Made by a program: the position numbers and the translations under genes
Assembly: GCA_001941065.1 (NCBI GenBank)
Contig: MSHJ01000020.1
Span: 1-63,697, forward strand
DNA length: 63,697 nucleotides
Origin: Alistipes sp. Zagget8
GTDB taxonomy: Bacteria; Bacteroidota; Bacteroidia; Bacteroidales; Rikenellaceae
Direction: 5' to 3'
Notes under the pieces: model-generated
Database searches by the model: none
What the model was told of the DNA's origin: nothing
Seen by the model: only the letters and a program-made list of their open reading frames with translations
Shown here: positions 1-7,855 of the stretch, piece after piece
How the letters are laid out: each line of letters starts with the position of its first letter
Position numbering within the stretch: position 1 is the stretch's first letter

Positions 1-81
1 CCGGAGCCGGGGTCGAACCGGCACGACATTGCTGTCATTGGTGTTTGAGACCAACGCGTCTACCGATTCCGCCATCCGGGC
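1..81 (-). tRNA. tRNA-Leu(CAA), 3' end cut by window edge
   Basis: Read on the minus strand the gene begins GCCCGGATGGCGGAA, with a leucine-type D arm. The anticodon stem TTGGT/ACCAA encloses the loop CTCAAAC, giving anticodon CAA. A variable arm and a T arm with GGTTCGACCCC follow. The acceptor 3' strand is truncated after TCCGG at the window edge, so the last two acceptor bases, the discriminator and any CCA are not seen. Confidence 0.93.
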
Positions 82-113
82 ATATATCCGCATCACGCGG
101 CGAATCGGGTGGA

Positions 114-121
114 CAAAGATA
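114..121 (-). promoter_or_regulatory. -7 element upstream of tRNA-Leu
   Basis: On the minus strand this is TATCTTTG, a match to the Bacteroidota -7 consensus TAnnTTTG, about 33 bp upstream of the mature tRNA 5' end. A TTTG lies further upstream (139-142) but with only 17 bp spacing, so the -33 assignment is weak. Confidence 0.55.
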
Positions 122-129
122 CATAAAAA

Positions 130-157
130 TTCAGAATTCAAAATTCAGAATTCAAAA
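130..157. repeat. Two perfect tandem copies of a 14-bp AT-rich unit
   Basis: The unit TTCAGAATTCAAAA occurs twice head to tail between the tRNA promoter and the 3' end of uvrC. Short AT-rich tandem units of this kind are common between Bacteroidota genes; no function is apparent. Confidence 0.7.
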
Positions 158-206
158 TTATTTTTCCGCGCCTCGTTCCGCGACACGCAAGACAAGCCGG
201 ATTGAT

Positions 207-2036
207 TCAATTCGCCGTCTCGAAAAAAGTCCGGATTTTTTTCGCTTTCGCAGGCCCGACCAACGCCGAAAGTTCCTCGATATGGGCCGCACGGACCTTC
301 TCCACCGTGCGGAAATGACGCAGCAAGGTCTGGACCGTCTTGTCGCCGATCCCTTCGATCTGCTCCAGCTCGCTGTGAATGAATGCCTTGCTGCGTTTTT
401 GGCGGTGAAAGGAGACGGCGAAGCGGTGCACCTCCTCCTGGATGTGGGTCAGAAAGTGAAAGAGGGGCGATGTGGGACGGATGCCGACCAGCAGGGGCGG
501 GAACCCGTAGAGCAGTTCGGAGGTGCGGTGACGGTCGTTCTTGGCCAGTCCGGCGATGGGTATATCCAGCCCGAGGTGTTCCAGCACCTCGTGAATCACC
601 CCCATCTGCCCTTTTCCGCCGTCGGCGATGATGAGGTCGGGCAGTTCGGCCCCCTCGGCCATCAGGCGCGTATAACGCCGGAAGACAACCTCGCGCATCG
701 AAGCATAGTCGTCGGCGCCCTCCACGGTCTTGATATTGAAATGGCGGTACTCCTTGCGGGCCGGTTTTCCATCCCGGAACACCACGCACGAGGCCACCGG
801 ATGGGCTCCCTGCAGATTGGAGTTGTCGAAACATTCGATGTGCCGCGGCTGCCGGTCGAGGTTCAGTTCCTTTTGCAGGGCGTTCATCAGCCGGTCGGTA
901 TAACGTTCGGGGTTCTTTATTTCGAGGTTTTTCAGCTGCTCGGCGCGGTAGATGCGGGCGCTCTTCTGCGAAAACTCCAGCAGGTCGAGCTTTTCGCCCC
1001 GCTTCGGCACCGTGAAAGTCACGCCGTCGAACAGCAGCGTCGTCGAGGGCAGGAAGGGCACGATCACTTCGCGGGCCAGTTCGCCCCCGGCGATATGTTC
1101 GACGACGTGCTGGATGGCCAGCGTCAGCATGTCGCGCTCATCGCCCCCGACGCCCGCCGAGATTTTCAGCGTCTGCACGCCCACGATCGAGCCGTGGCGG
1201 ATGCGCACGAAATTGCAGTAGGCCACATCGTCGTCCGGCAACAGCGAAAAGACATCAACATCGACGATTCGGGCGCTGACGATGACCGATTTGCCCGCAT
1301 AGTTGTCGAGCGCATCGAGCCGCTGCTTGTAACGCTGGGCCAGTTCGAATTTCAATTCTCCGGCCGCCCGTTCCATCTCCCCTTCGAGATACTGCCGCAC
1401 GGGCCGCAGGTCGCCCTTGAGCACCGAAACGACCATCTCCAGCAGCCGTCCGTACTCCTCCTCGGACTGCAGTCCGACACAGGGTCCCTTGCAGTTGCCC
1501 AGATGGTATTGCAGGCAGACCGTGTACTTGCCTTTGGCAATCGGCTCCGGGGCGAGGTTGAACTTGCAGGTGCGCAGCGGCACCACTTCGCGGATGAAAT
1601 CGAGCACGCTGTGCTGCATCATCCCCGAGCCGTAGGGACCGAAATACTGCGAGCCGTCGCGCGTGAGCGTGCGCGTGGACTGCACGCGGGGAAAATGCTC
1701 CTTCCGGACCACGATCCACGGATAGGTCTTGTCATCCTTCAGCAGGATGTTGTAGCAGGGCTGGAGGGTTTTTATCAGCGAGTTTTCGAGCAGTAGGGCG
1801 TCCGTCTCGCTGCCCACGACGATGTGGCGGATTTCGGCGATTTGCTTCACCAGCACACGCACCTTGGCGCTGTGCTCCTTCGACTGCACGAAATAGGACG
1901 ACACGCGTTTGCGCAGGCTTTTGGCCTTGCCCACGTAGATAATTGTCCCCGAGCGGTCCAGAAACTGGTAGACGCCCGGCGACAGCGGCAGCAGGGCGAC
2001 CTGCTCCCGAAGGCTGTTTTTTTCGGTCACGCCCAT
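207..2036 (-). CDS. uvrC: UvrABC excinuclease subunit C
   Basis: UvrC makes both incisions around bulky DNA lesions in nucleotide excision repair, acting in the cytoplasm with UvrB. The 609-residue product has the family's usual length and order. An N-terminal GIY-YIG nuclease domain (about 15-90, with GVYQF and IIYVGKAKSLRKRV) is followed by a UVR motif near 200-235, the UvrC RNase H-like domain (about 370-520, with the ECFDNSNLQG motif) and C-terminal helix-hairpin-helix repeats (IEGIGDKTVQTLL, LSALVGPAKAKKI). The gene stands alone and is divergent from the lipoprotein at 2196. A TACATTTG -7 box sits at 2045-2052 on the minus strand, just upstream of the ATG. Assignment is secure. Confidence 0.97.
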   Translation of the reverse strand: MGVTEKNSLREQVALLPLSPGVYQFLDRSGTIIYVGKAKSLRKRVSSYFVQSKEHSAKVRVLVKQIAEIRHIVVGSETDALLLENSLIKTLQPCYNILLKDDKTYPWIVVRKEHFPRVQSTRTLTRDGSQYFGPYGSGMMQHSVLDFIREVVPLRTCKFNLAPEPIAKGKYTVCLQYHLGNCKGPCVGLQSEEEYGRLLEMVVSVLKGDLRPVRQYLEGEMERAAGELKFELAQRYKQRLDALDNYAGKSVIVSARIVDVDVFSLLPDDDVAYCNFVRIRHGSIVGVQTLKISAGVGGDERDMLTLAIQHVVEHIAGGELAREVIVPFLPSTTLLFDGVTFTVPKRGEKLDLLEFSQKSARIYRAEQLKNLEIKNPERYTDRLMNALQKELNLDRQPRHIECFDNSNLQGAHPVASCVVFRDGKPARKEYRHFNIKTVEGADDYASMREVVFRRYTRLMAEGAELPDLIIADGGKGQMGVIHEVLEHLGLDIPIAGLAKNDRHRTSELLYGFPPLLVGIRPTSPLFHFLTHIQEEVHRFAVSFHRQKRSKAFIHSELEQIEGIGDKTVQTLLRHFRTVEKVRAAHIEELSALVGPAKAKKIRTFFETAN

Positions 2037-2044
2037 ACGTTCGG

Positions 2045-2052
2045 CAAATGTA
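2045..2052 (-). promoter_or_regulatory. -7 element of uvrC
   Basis: On the minus strand this reads TACATTTG, matching TAnnTTTG, about 9 bp before the uvrC ATG, so the leader would be very short. No convincing -33 box was found at the standard distance. Confidence 0.45.
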
Positions 2053-2083
2053 GCAATTTTTCGGCAAAAACCGACGCTGAACG

Positions 2084-2100
2084 TTTCCGTCCAACGGAAA
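2084..2100. promoter_or_regulatory. Perfect 7-bp palindrome in the uvrC divergent promoter region
   Basis: TTTCCGT, CCA, ACGGAAA form a perfect inverted repeat between the uvrC start and the -33 box of the divergent lipoprotein gene. It is placed like an operator, but no regulator is known for it; it could also be chance. Confidence 0.3.
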
Positions 2101-2131
2101 GGATAAAATCGCAGTAAAAAAAGTCTGTTTT

Positions 2132-2163
2132 TTTGTTTTATTCGTCGGAAGCATCTATATTTG
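2132..2163 (+). promoter_or_regulatory. Bacteroidota promoter for the 2196-4548 operon
   Basis: A -33 TTTG at 2132-2135, a 20-bp spacer and a -7 TATATTTG at 2156-2163 match the sigma-ABfr consensus closely. Transcription would start near 2170, about 26 bp before the ATG at 2196. Confidence 0.75.
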
Positions 2164-2195
2164 CACCACCATCATTTTCAACATAATCCAAGCCT

Positions 2196-3161
2196 ATGAG
2201 AAAATTTTTTCTACTACTCCTGACCGGCGCACTCTTCACCGCGTGCATCGACAAGGATTACGATCTCGAGAACATCGACACCGACAATGTCACCATCGGC
2301 GGTGACGAGTCGAAATTCGAGATTCCGCTGGCCAAAGTGCTCGTCACCCTGGCAGACATCGCCAACGGCGACGTCAACATCCAGGAACTCTGCGAAAAAG
2401 CCGACAAATGGCTTCCCTCGAACCTGCCCGGGAACGCCGACTACGTCGATCTCACCCAACTCACCCTGCACTCCTACACCGACGGGCTTTTCGACGCCCT
2501 GATCGCCGAAATGCGGTCGACCCCGGCCAAACTCGACGAGGTGACCGACATGATCTGGGACGATTACCGCGACGTGTTCGCCTCCATCCTCGACGTTTCG
2601 CCCTCCCCGGAGAACGAAGCGCTTTTCAAGACGGCCTTCAAAACGGTCTACGATACCGACGACCGGGTGCTCGACGAGGTTAAATCGCAGTTCAGCGGCT
2701 ATCTGACGGAGGACCTGAACGTGGAGCCGATCGACTACAACATCGGACGCGTGGACATCAGCGACGACGTAGTGGACATGATTGCCGACAACCTCGATCC
2801 CGAGGGCTCCGGCAGTTCGAAAAATTCGCTCTACCTCGCCGGGGAGATCGCCAGCAAACTGCCCATATCGCTCTACCTCGAACCGGAACTGAAATCCGTA
2901 CCCGAGGATGGCTCCCCCGCCACGACGATCCTGAAATTCGACGTCGAGGTGGACGCCACGAAGGGGACCAACGAAATCAAGGACTCCGAGAAGACCCGGC
3001 TCTACGCCGAGGGACTGCGGCAGCTGCTCAACAACGCCGCAATCAACATTCCGGTAACGCTCGAGAAATACTATCCGGGCAAGGGCTTCGAAACGGACAA
3101 GTCCCAGATCGAAATCAAACTGTACCTCATCAAGAACGGAGGCCTGAAACTCGACATCTAA
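2196..3161 (+). CDS. Lipoprotein of unknown function, paired with DUF5723 protein
   Basis: The 321-residue product starts with a lipoprotein signal peptide (MRKFFLLLLTGALFTAC, Cys17 as lipidation site), followed by an acidic region with CIDKDYDLENID. Such IDKDYDLxxID starts are frequent in Bacteroidales lipoproteins of unknown role. The rest is acidic, with no cysteine pair or enzyme motif that I recognise. It is separated by 13 bp from the downstream outer-membrane protein gene and shares its promoter, so the two probably work together at the outer membrane. Function is not assignable from sequence alone; the gene call is firm. Confidence 0.9.
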   Translation: MRKFFLLLLTGALFTACIDKDYDLENIDTDNVTIGGDESKFEIPLAKVLVTLADIANGDVNIQELCEKADKWLPSNLPGNADYVDLTQLTLHSYTDGLFDALIAEMRSTPAKLDEVTDMIWDDYRDVFASILDVSPSPENEALFKTAFKTVYDTDDRVLDEVKSQFSGYLTEDLNVEPIDYNIGRVDISDDVVDMIADNLDPEGSGSSKNSLYLAGEIASKLPISLYLEPELKSVPEDGSPATTILKFDVEVDATKGTNEIKDSEKTRLYAEGLRQLLNNAAINIPVTLEKYYPGKGFETDKSQIEIKLYLIKNGGLKLDI

Positions 3162-3174
3162 ACAGCACCATCGC

Positions 3175-4548
3175 ATGAAAAAACTATACATCCTCATCGC
3201 GGCGGCGCTCCTTGCGACCGGCGCCGCGGCGCAGAATCCTTCAGCCTATTTCATGGAGGGTTCGACTTTCCGCTCACAGTTCAACCCCGCTTTCGCACCG
3301 CTGCGCGGCTATGTGAACATTCCCGTACTGGGCGGCGTGGACATCAACATCAGCGGCAACCTCGCTCTCGACAACGTCCTTTACCCCCGCAACGGCAAAC
3401 TGGTGACGCTGCTCGACAGCTCCGTGTCGTCGGCCGACGCGCTGGAAAACCTCAAGACCAAGAACCTGCTGGGACTCGGCACCCGCATCAACGTCATCGG
3501 ATTCGGCGCCTTCACCAAAAACCACAAGAATTTCTGGTCGTTCGACCTCAACGTACGTGCCAACGAGGACACCAACCTGCCCTACTCGCTCTTCGAGTTC
3601 ATCAAACTCGGCCAGGAGGGCAACATCAGCGGTTTCGGCGCCTCGGCAAGTGCCTATGCCGAAGCGGCGTTCAGCTACTCGTTCCCGCTGATGAACGACC
3701 GGCTCTATGTCGGCGTGCGGGGTAAGTTCCTCGTAGGACTGGCCCGCACACATGTCAACTACGACCGCTTCAACGTCTCGCTCCAGCAGGATCGCTGGTA
3801 CGTCGACACGCAGGGTTCGATCGACATCACCGCCGGCGGAGCCGAGGCCAAGGTCAATCCGGAGACCGGCATCTTCGAACTGGGTGACATCGACATCAAG
3901 CCCACCAAGCCCGCCGGATACGGATTCGCCGTCGACCTGGGCGCCACCTACGACATCCTGCCCAACCTGCAGGCATCGCTGGCCGTCACCGACCTCGGAT
4001 TTATCAGCTGGAGCAAGAAGGAGAGCATCGCCGGCGTCTCGACCCAGACGCTGGAGTTCTCGGGCGTGACGGTGCCGGACGACGGAACGGACCCCACTCC
4101 GGATTTCGATTTCGAAATGCTGAAATTCCGTCCTACCGACGGTAAAAGCACGTCGAAGATGCTGCGTGCATCGGTCAATGCCGGACTCGAGTACGAGGTA
4201 TGGCGCCACAAAATCGGCATCGGCCTGCTCTACACGGCCCGCGTCTGGGAGTACAAAACCCTGCACAACATCACCGGATCGGTCAATTTCCACCCCGTGC
4301 CCTGGTTCACCCTCACGGGCAGCTACTCGGTGATCGACAACCGCGGCGGCGCCGTGGGCCTGGCCCTGAACCTCTGCCCGAACTGGATCAATTTCTTCAT
4401 CGCCACCGACATGCTGGTAAGCAAGCATACGCCGCAGTGGATACCCATCAAGCAGAGCATGATGAATGTGACCCTCGGACTGGGCGTGCCCATCGGCAAG
4501 CGCAGCCACCGCATCCCGGCTTACGTCTGGAAGCAGGACAAACGCTAA
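3175..4548 (+). CDS. DUF5723 family outer-membrane protein
   Basis: The 457-residue product has a cleavable signal peptide ending at AAAQN, then NPSAYFMEGSTFRSQFNPAFAP, the typical opening of DUF5723 beta-barrel proteins. The body alternates hydrophobic and polar residues with many aromatic-glycine turns, as expected of outer-membrane strands. The C terminus has GLGVPIGKRSHRIPAYVWKQ. It is the second gene of an operon with the lipoprotein at 2196 and ends at a strong terminator. Family role is unknown; location in the outer membrane is inferred from the barrel-like pattern. Confidence 0.88.
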   Translation: MKKLYILIAAALLATGAAAQNPSAYFMEGSTFRSQFNPAFAPLRGYVNIPVLGGVDINISGNLALDNVLYPRNGKLVTLLDSSVSSADALENLKTKNLLGLGTRINVIGFGAFTKNHKNFWSFDLNVRANEDTNLPYSLFEFIKLGQEGNISGFGASASAYAEAAFSYSFPLMNDRLYVGVRGKFLVGLARTHVNYDRFNVSLQQDRWYVDTQGSIDITAGGAEAKVNPETGIFELGDIDIKPTKPAGYGFAVDLGATYDILPNLQASLAVTDLGFISWSKKESIAGVSTQTLEFSGVTVPDDGTDPTPDFDFEMLKFRPTDGKSTSKMLRASVNAGLEYEVWRHKIGIGLLYTARVWEYKTLHNITGSVNFHPVPWFTLTGSYSVIDNRGGAVGLALNLCPNWINFFIATDMLVSKHTPQWIPIKQSMMNVTLGLGVPIGKRSHRIPAYVWKQDKR

Positions 4549-4570
4549 ATCCCGTTCCGCAATACAATAC

Positions 4571-4610
4571 GCCCCGGAAACCCGATGTCGGTTTCCGGGG
4601 CGTTTCTTTG
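4571..4610 (+). terminator. Rho-independent terminator
   Basis: A perfect 12-bp stem GCCCCGGAAACC / GGTTTCCGGGGC with a 7-nt loop is followed by GTTTCTTTG. It lies 22 bp after the DUF5723 stop codon. Confidence 0.88.
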
Positions 4611-4631
4611 TCTTTACATGTTTACACGCAG

Positions 4632-4697
4632 GCGCAGAACCGGATAGAAAGCGTCGTAAACATTTGGCCGCCCCCTAAATCCCGCCTCTTAGGCGGG
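4632..4697 (+). repeat. REP-like intergenic repeat, copy A
   Basis: The block GCGCAGAAC-c-GGATAG-aa-AGCGT is followed by a GC-rich stretch and a hairpin CCCGCCT/CTT/AGGCGGG. Copy B at 32948 shares the block at 20 of 22 positions and also ends in a hairpin with a CTT loop, although the stem sequence differs. Both copies lie between convergent genes. This copy overlaps the last codons of the Nudix gene. Confidence 0.6.
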
Positions 4698-5283
4698 CGA
4701 GGACCGTCCTGACGGTCGGATAGCAGTCGGCGGCACGTGCCGCGGCCTCGTCCGGGGAGCACCACGCCACGGCGTCGATACCCTCCTCGGTCTGGGGTTT
4801 CAGGACGGCGCAGGCCGGGGTGTAAAGTTCGTACCACCGGGTACGTTTCAGCTCCCAGCGCGCGGTCTTCGGAAAATAATAGGCGTGCAGCGTCTCGCAC
4901 AGCGGACGCACGACCTCGGCCGCCACGCCGGTCTCCTCCCCGACCTCCCGCGCGGCACACTCCTCGATGCGCTCACCGCACTCCAGATGCCCTTTCGGCA
5001 GGTCCCAGCGGCCGTTGCGATGGATCATCAGCCACTCCCCGCAGCCGTTCACCACGACACCGCCCGCCGCCTCGACGGGCGTGAACTCCGCCGCGAAAGC
5101 CGCAAAAGCCGCGTCGGGATCGGCGGCCACGACGGCCACGCTATTGTGCGATTCGAGAAAATTCAGTATCTTGTCCCGTGATAAGCCGTTCCCAGCATCT
5201 GCTGAAACGGCGTACCACGCCCCTCCGGGGGTTTCGGCCGTGAACAACACGGCCTTGTCGGCGAAATAGACGGTACGGTTCAT
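4675..5283 (-). CDS. Nudix hydrolase
   Basis: The 202-residue protein carries a perfect Nudix box at residues 98-120 (GHLECGERIEECAAREVGEETGV pattern, GX5EX7REVxEExGV), so it should hydrolyse a nucleoside diphosphate linked to another moiety using Mg2+. The preceding WDLPKGH is typical of the ADP-ribose/ApnA-type subgroup, but the substrate cannot be fixed. Residues 1-70 form a separate N-terminal segment. I chose ATG at 5283 because the longer open frame has no support and a TATATTTG -7 box lies at 5303-5310 on this strand. The gene converges on the DUF5723 gene and is divergent from the S9 peptidase. Confidence 0.9.
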   Translation of the reverse strand: MNRTVYFADKAVLFTAETPGGAWYAVSADAGNGLSRDKILNFLESHNSVAVVAADPDAAFAAFAAEFTPVEAAGGVVVNGCGEWLMIHRNGRWDLPKGHLECGERIEECAAREVGEETGVAAEVVRPLCETLHAYYFPKTARWELKRTRWYELYTPACAVLKPQTEEGIDAVAWCSPDEAAARAADCYPTVRTVLARLRGGI

Positions 5284-5334
5284 GTTCGAAAAGATTTGAC
5301 GACAAATATAATAAATATCAAGGAAACCTCGAAA

Positions 5335-7470
5335 ATGAAAAAACTTATCCTGATGATGGCTATTGCAGCTGCGGGACTGGGCGGATGCGAAAAACGTCCG
5401 GAGCCCCTGAAGATCGACAATGCGCTGACGGCCGAAGAGATCGCCGCCGGACGCCTCACCCCCGAGGTGATGTGGAAGATGAGCCGCGCGGGCGGTTCGT
5501 CGCTCTCGCCCGACGGCAAACGGCTCCTCTACCAGCAGACCGACTACAACATGGCCGAAAACCGCGGCGTAACGACGATCTGGGTCGAAGAGATGGGCTC
5601 GAAGGCCGCGACGCGCCTGACGGACTGCACCTCGAACAACCTCTCGCCGAAATGGAGCGCCGACGGGCAGCAGGTTTATTTCCTCTCGGACCGCGGCGGC
5701 TCGATGCAGGTGTGGCGTATGAATGCCTCGGGCGGCGACGCGACGCAGGTCACGGCACTCGGCAAGGATGTCGAGGGCTTCGGCATCGCCCCTGACGGGA
5801 AACATATCTGGTGGGTGCAGACCGTGCAAACGGCCGACCGCCGCTCGTCGGACGTTCACAAGGACATGGACAAGTCGAAAGCCCGCATCTACGACGACCT
5901 GATGGCCCGCCACTGGGACTATTGGGATGAGGGCGAATACCGCCACATCTTCGTCGGCGAGCTGAACGGCAGCACGGTCGCGGGCGGCACGGACATCATG
6001 CCCGGCGCACAGTGGGACGCCCCGCTGGCCCCCTATTTCGACATGGCCGAAATCGCGTGGAACAACGCCGGCGACAAGCTGGCCTACACCTGCAAACCGC
6101 TGACGGGAACCGAATACGCCGTCTCGACCGATTCGGACATTTTCGTCTACGACCTCGCATCGGGCGAAACGACGAATATCTGCAAACCCCTGACCGGCAA
6201 ACCCGCCGCGGAAGGCGAGGCGTGCCTCGACCTGGCCGAGATGGTCGGTTACGACAAATACCCCGTCTGGTCGCCGGACGACACGAAAATCGCGTTCCTC
6301 TCGCAGCGCCGTCCGGGCAACGAATCGGACAAATCGCGGCTGTTCGTCTACGACTGCGCATCGGGTGAAATGCAGGACCTGACCGCCGATTTCGACTACA
6401 ACGCCATGAATGTCGTATGGGACGGCAACGACAAGCTCTACTTCATCGCCCCGATCGAGGCGACGCACCAGATATGCCGCGTACAGCCGTCGGTCGGCGA
6501 GGTGGAGGTCGTCACGAAGGGCGACCACGACATCAATGCCTTCACGATGGGCGGCGACAAAATCGCGGCCGAGATGTGCACGATCTCGATGGCCACGGAG
6601 TTCTTCGACGTGAACCCGGCGGACGGCACGCTAACGCAGGTGTCGGCCATCAACAAACCCGTTTACGACAACATCCGGATGGGCGAGGTGCAGAAACGCT
6701 GGGTGAAGACCACCGACGGCAAGCAGATGCTGACGTGGGTCGTCCTGCCGCCCGATTTCGACGCGGCGAAGAAATACCCCGTGCTGCTCTACTGCCAGGG
6801 CGGTCCGCAGAGCGTCGTTTCGCAGTTCTGGAGCTACCGCTGGAACCTCCAGCTGATGGCCGCGCAGGGCTATATCGTCGTGGCGCCCAACCGCCGCGGC
6901 CTGCCCTCGTTCGGACAGGAGTGGCTCGACCAGATCTCGGGCGACTACTCGGGACAGAACATCCGCGACTACCTCTCGGCCATCGACGACGTGGCCCGCG
7001 AACCGTGGGCCGACCGCGACCGCATGGGCTGCGTGGGCGCATCGTACGGCGGCTATTCGGTCTATTTCCTCGCCGGATGCCACGAGAAACGCTTCAAGGC
7101 TTTCATCGCCCACTGCGGCATCTTCGATTTCGACTCGATGTACGGAGAGACAGAAGAGCTGTTTTTCGTCAACAACGATTACGGAGGCCCCTACTGGGAT
7201 ACGAAAAATGCCACGGCGCAGCGTTCCTATGCCAATTCGCCGCACAAGTTCGTAACGAAATGGGACACCCCGATCCTGATATTCACCGGCGAAAAGGATT
7301 TCCGAATCCCCTACACGCAGTCGCTCGAAGCCTTCACGGCAGCCCGTGTGCGGGGCATCCCGGCGCGGCTCGTGGAGTTCGAGAACGAAGCGCACCAGGT
7401 CTTCAAACCCCAGAACTCGCTGGTCTGGAACCGCGAATTCTTCGGCTGGCTCGACAAATACGTGAAATAA
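5335..7470 (+). CDS. S9 family prolyl oligopeptidase-type peptidase, lipoprotein
   Basis: The 711-residue protein starts with a lipoprotein signal (MKKLILMMAIAAAGLGGC). An N-terminal seven-bladed propeller with WD40-like PD40 motifs (SLSPDGKRLLY, LSPKWSADGQQVYFLS) is followed by a C-terminal alpha/beta-hydrolase domain. The triad is visible: Ser570 in GASYGGYS, Asp655 in GEKDFRIP and His687 in NEAHQVF. The family cleaves oligopeptides, often after proline (DPP4/acylaminoacyl peptidase group). It is probably an envelope-anchored peptidase feeding on imported or host peptides. ATG at 5335 is chosen because it begins the signal peptide; upstream in-frame codons do not. Confidence 0.93.
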   Translation: MKKLILMMAIAAAGLGGCEKRPEPLKIDNALTAEEIAAGRLTPEVMWKMSRAGGSSLSPDGKRLLYQQTDYNMAENRGVTTIWVEEMGSKAATRLTDCTSNNLSPKWSADGQQVYFLSDRGGSMQVWRMNASGGDATQVTALGKDVEGFGIAPDGKHIWWVQTVQTADRRSSDVHKDMDKSKARIYDDLMARHWDYWDEGEYRHIFVGELNGSTVAGGTDIMPGAQWDAPLAPYFDMAEIAWNNAGDKLAYTCKPLTGTEYAVSTDSDIFVYDLASGETTNICKPLTGKPAAEGEACLDLAEMVGYDKYPVWSPDDTKIAFLSQRRPGNESDKSRLFVYDCASGEMQDLTADFDYNAMNVVWDGNDKLYFIAPIEATHQICRVQPSVGEVEVVTKGDHDINAFTMGGDKIAAEMCTISMATEFFDVNPADGTLTQVSAINKPVYDNIRMGEVQKRWVKTTDGKQMLTWVVLPPDFDAAKKYPVLLYCQGGPQSVVSQFWSYRWNLQLMAAQGYIVVAPNRRGLPSFGQEWLDQISGDYSGQNIRDYLSAIDDVAREPWADRDRMGCVGASYGGYSVYFLAGCHEKRFKAFIAHCGIFDFDSMYGETEELFFVNNDYGGPYWDTKNATAQRSYANSPHKFVTKWDTPILIFTGEKDFRIPYTQSLEAFTAARVRGIPARLVEFENEAHQVFKPQNSLVWNREFFGWLDKYVK

Positions 7471-7490
7471 CAGGTCCAACCGCCTTTCGA

Positions 7491-7520
7491 AAGGCCGTCC
7501 GGAAATCCGGACGGCCTTTT
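7491..7520 (+). terminator. Rho-independent terminator
   Basis: AAGGCCGTCCGGA and TCCGGACGGCCTT form a perfect 13-bp stem with a 2-nt loop, ending in a T run, 20 bp after the S9 peptidase gene. Confidence 0.88.
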
Positions 7521-7675
7521 CAATATACATTTCCGCTTTTTGCCGAATCGTTTCAGTCCTAATGCCGTTTTTAAAATTCCCCTGTTCGTAATGAACATCC
7601 GCAGGTTCATTGAATTTATTTTTATATGGAACTCTCCTGTTCTATTTTTGCTTTCGACGTAAAAAATAATTGACA
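7521..7675 (+). promoter_or_regulatory. Leader region with -7 element for the surface-protein locus
   Basis: The only clear signal in this AT-rich gap is TATTTTTG at 7643-7650, a TAnnTTTG match about 26 bp before the small ORF at 7676. No TTTG lies at the expected -33 position; TTTTATATGG occupies that area. Confidence 0.45.
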
Positions 7676-7837
7676 ATGAAGAGAGTACCCACTACACAGA
7701 AGGGCAGGCTGCCTTATGCCGTACCCTTGATCGAACTGATCGACGTGCAGACCGAAAAGGGGTTTGCCGACTCTTTCCCCGGCGGCGACGTGGAGCCCAT
7801 GAGCTCCGTCTGGCGGAATTACGACGAATCCGAATAA
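7676..7837 (+). CDS. Short 53-residue peptide, Bacteroidales surface-locus type
   Basis: The product is MKRVPTTQKGRLPYAVPLIE followed by LIDVQTEKGFADSFPGGD and an acidic end. It has no signal peptide. Short peptides with a VxxEKGFAxS core preceding fimbrillin-like or PCMD lipoprotein genes are, to my knowledge, common in Bacteroidales, but their function is unknown. It is 18 bp upstream of the lipoprotein at 7856 and probably co-transcribed. Codon use matches its neighbours. The call rests on conservation of pattern and context. Confidence 0.65.
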   Translation: MKRVPTTQKGRLPYAVPLIELIDVQTEKGFADSFPGGDVEPMSSVWRNYDESE

Positions 7838-7855
7838 CGAATAATACGACGAGCC

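Noticed and set aside
207..1796. Long open frames on the opposite strand of uvrC and of many other genes
   Set aside because: GC-rich coding sequence produces long antisense frames; they lack family motifs, plausible starts and promoters.
5335..7470. Insertion sequences or transposases elsewhere in the window
   Set aside because: No DDE or Y1 transposase motifs or paired terminal repeats with target duplications were seen outside the serine-recombinase element.
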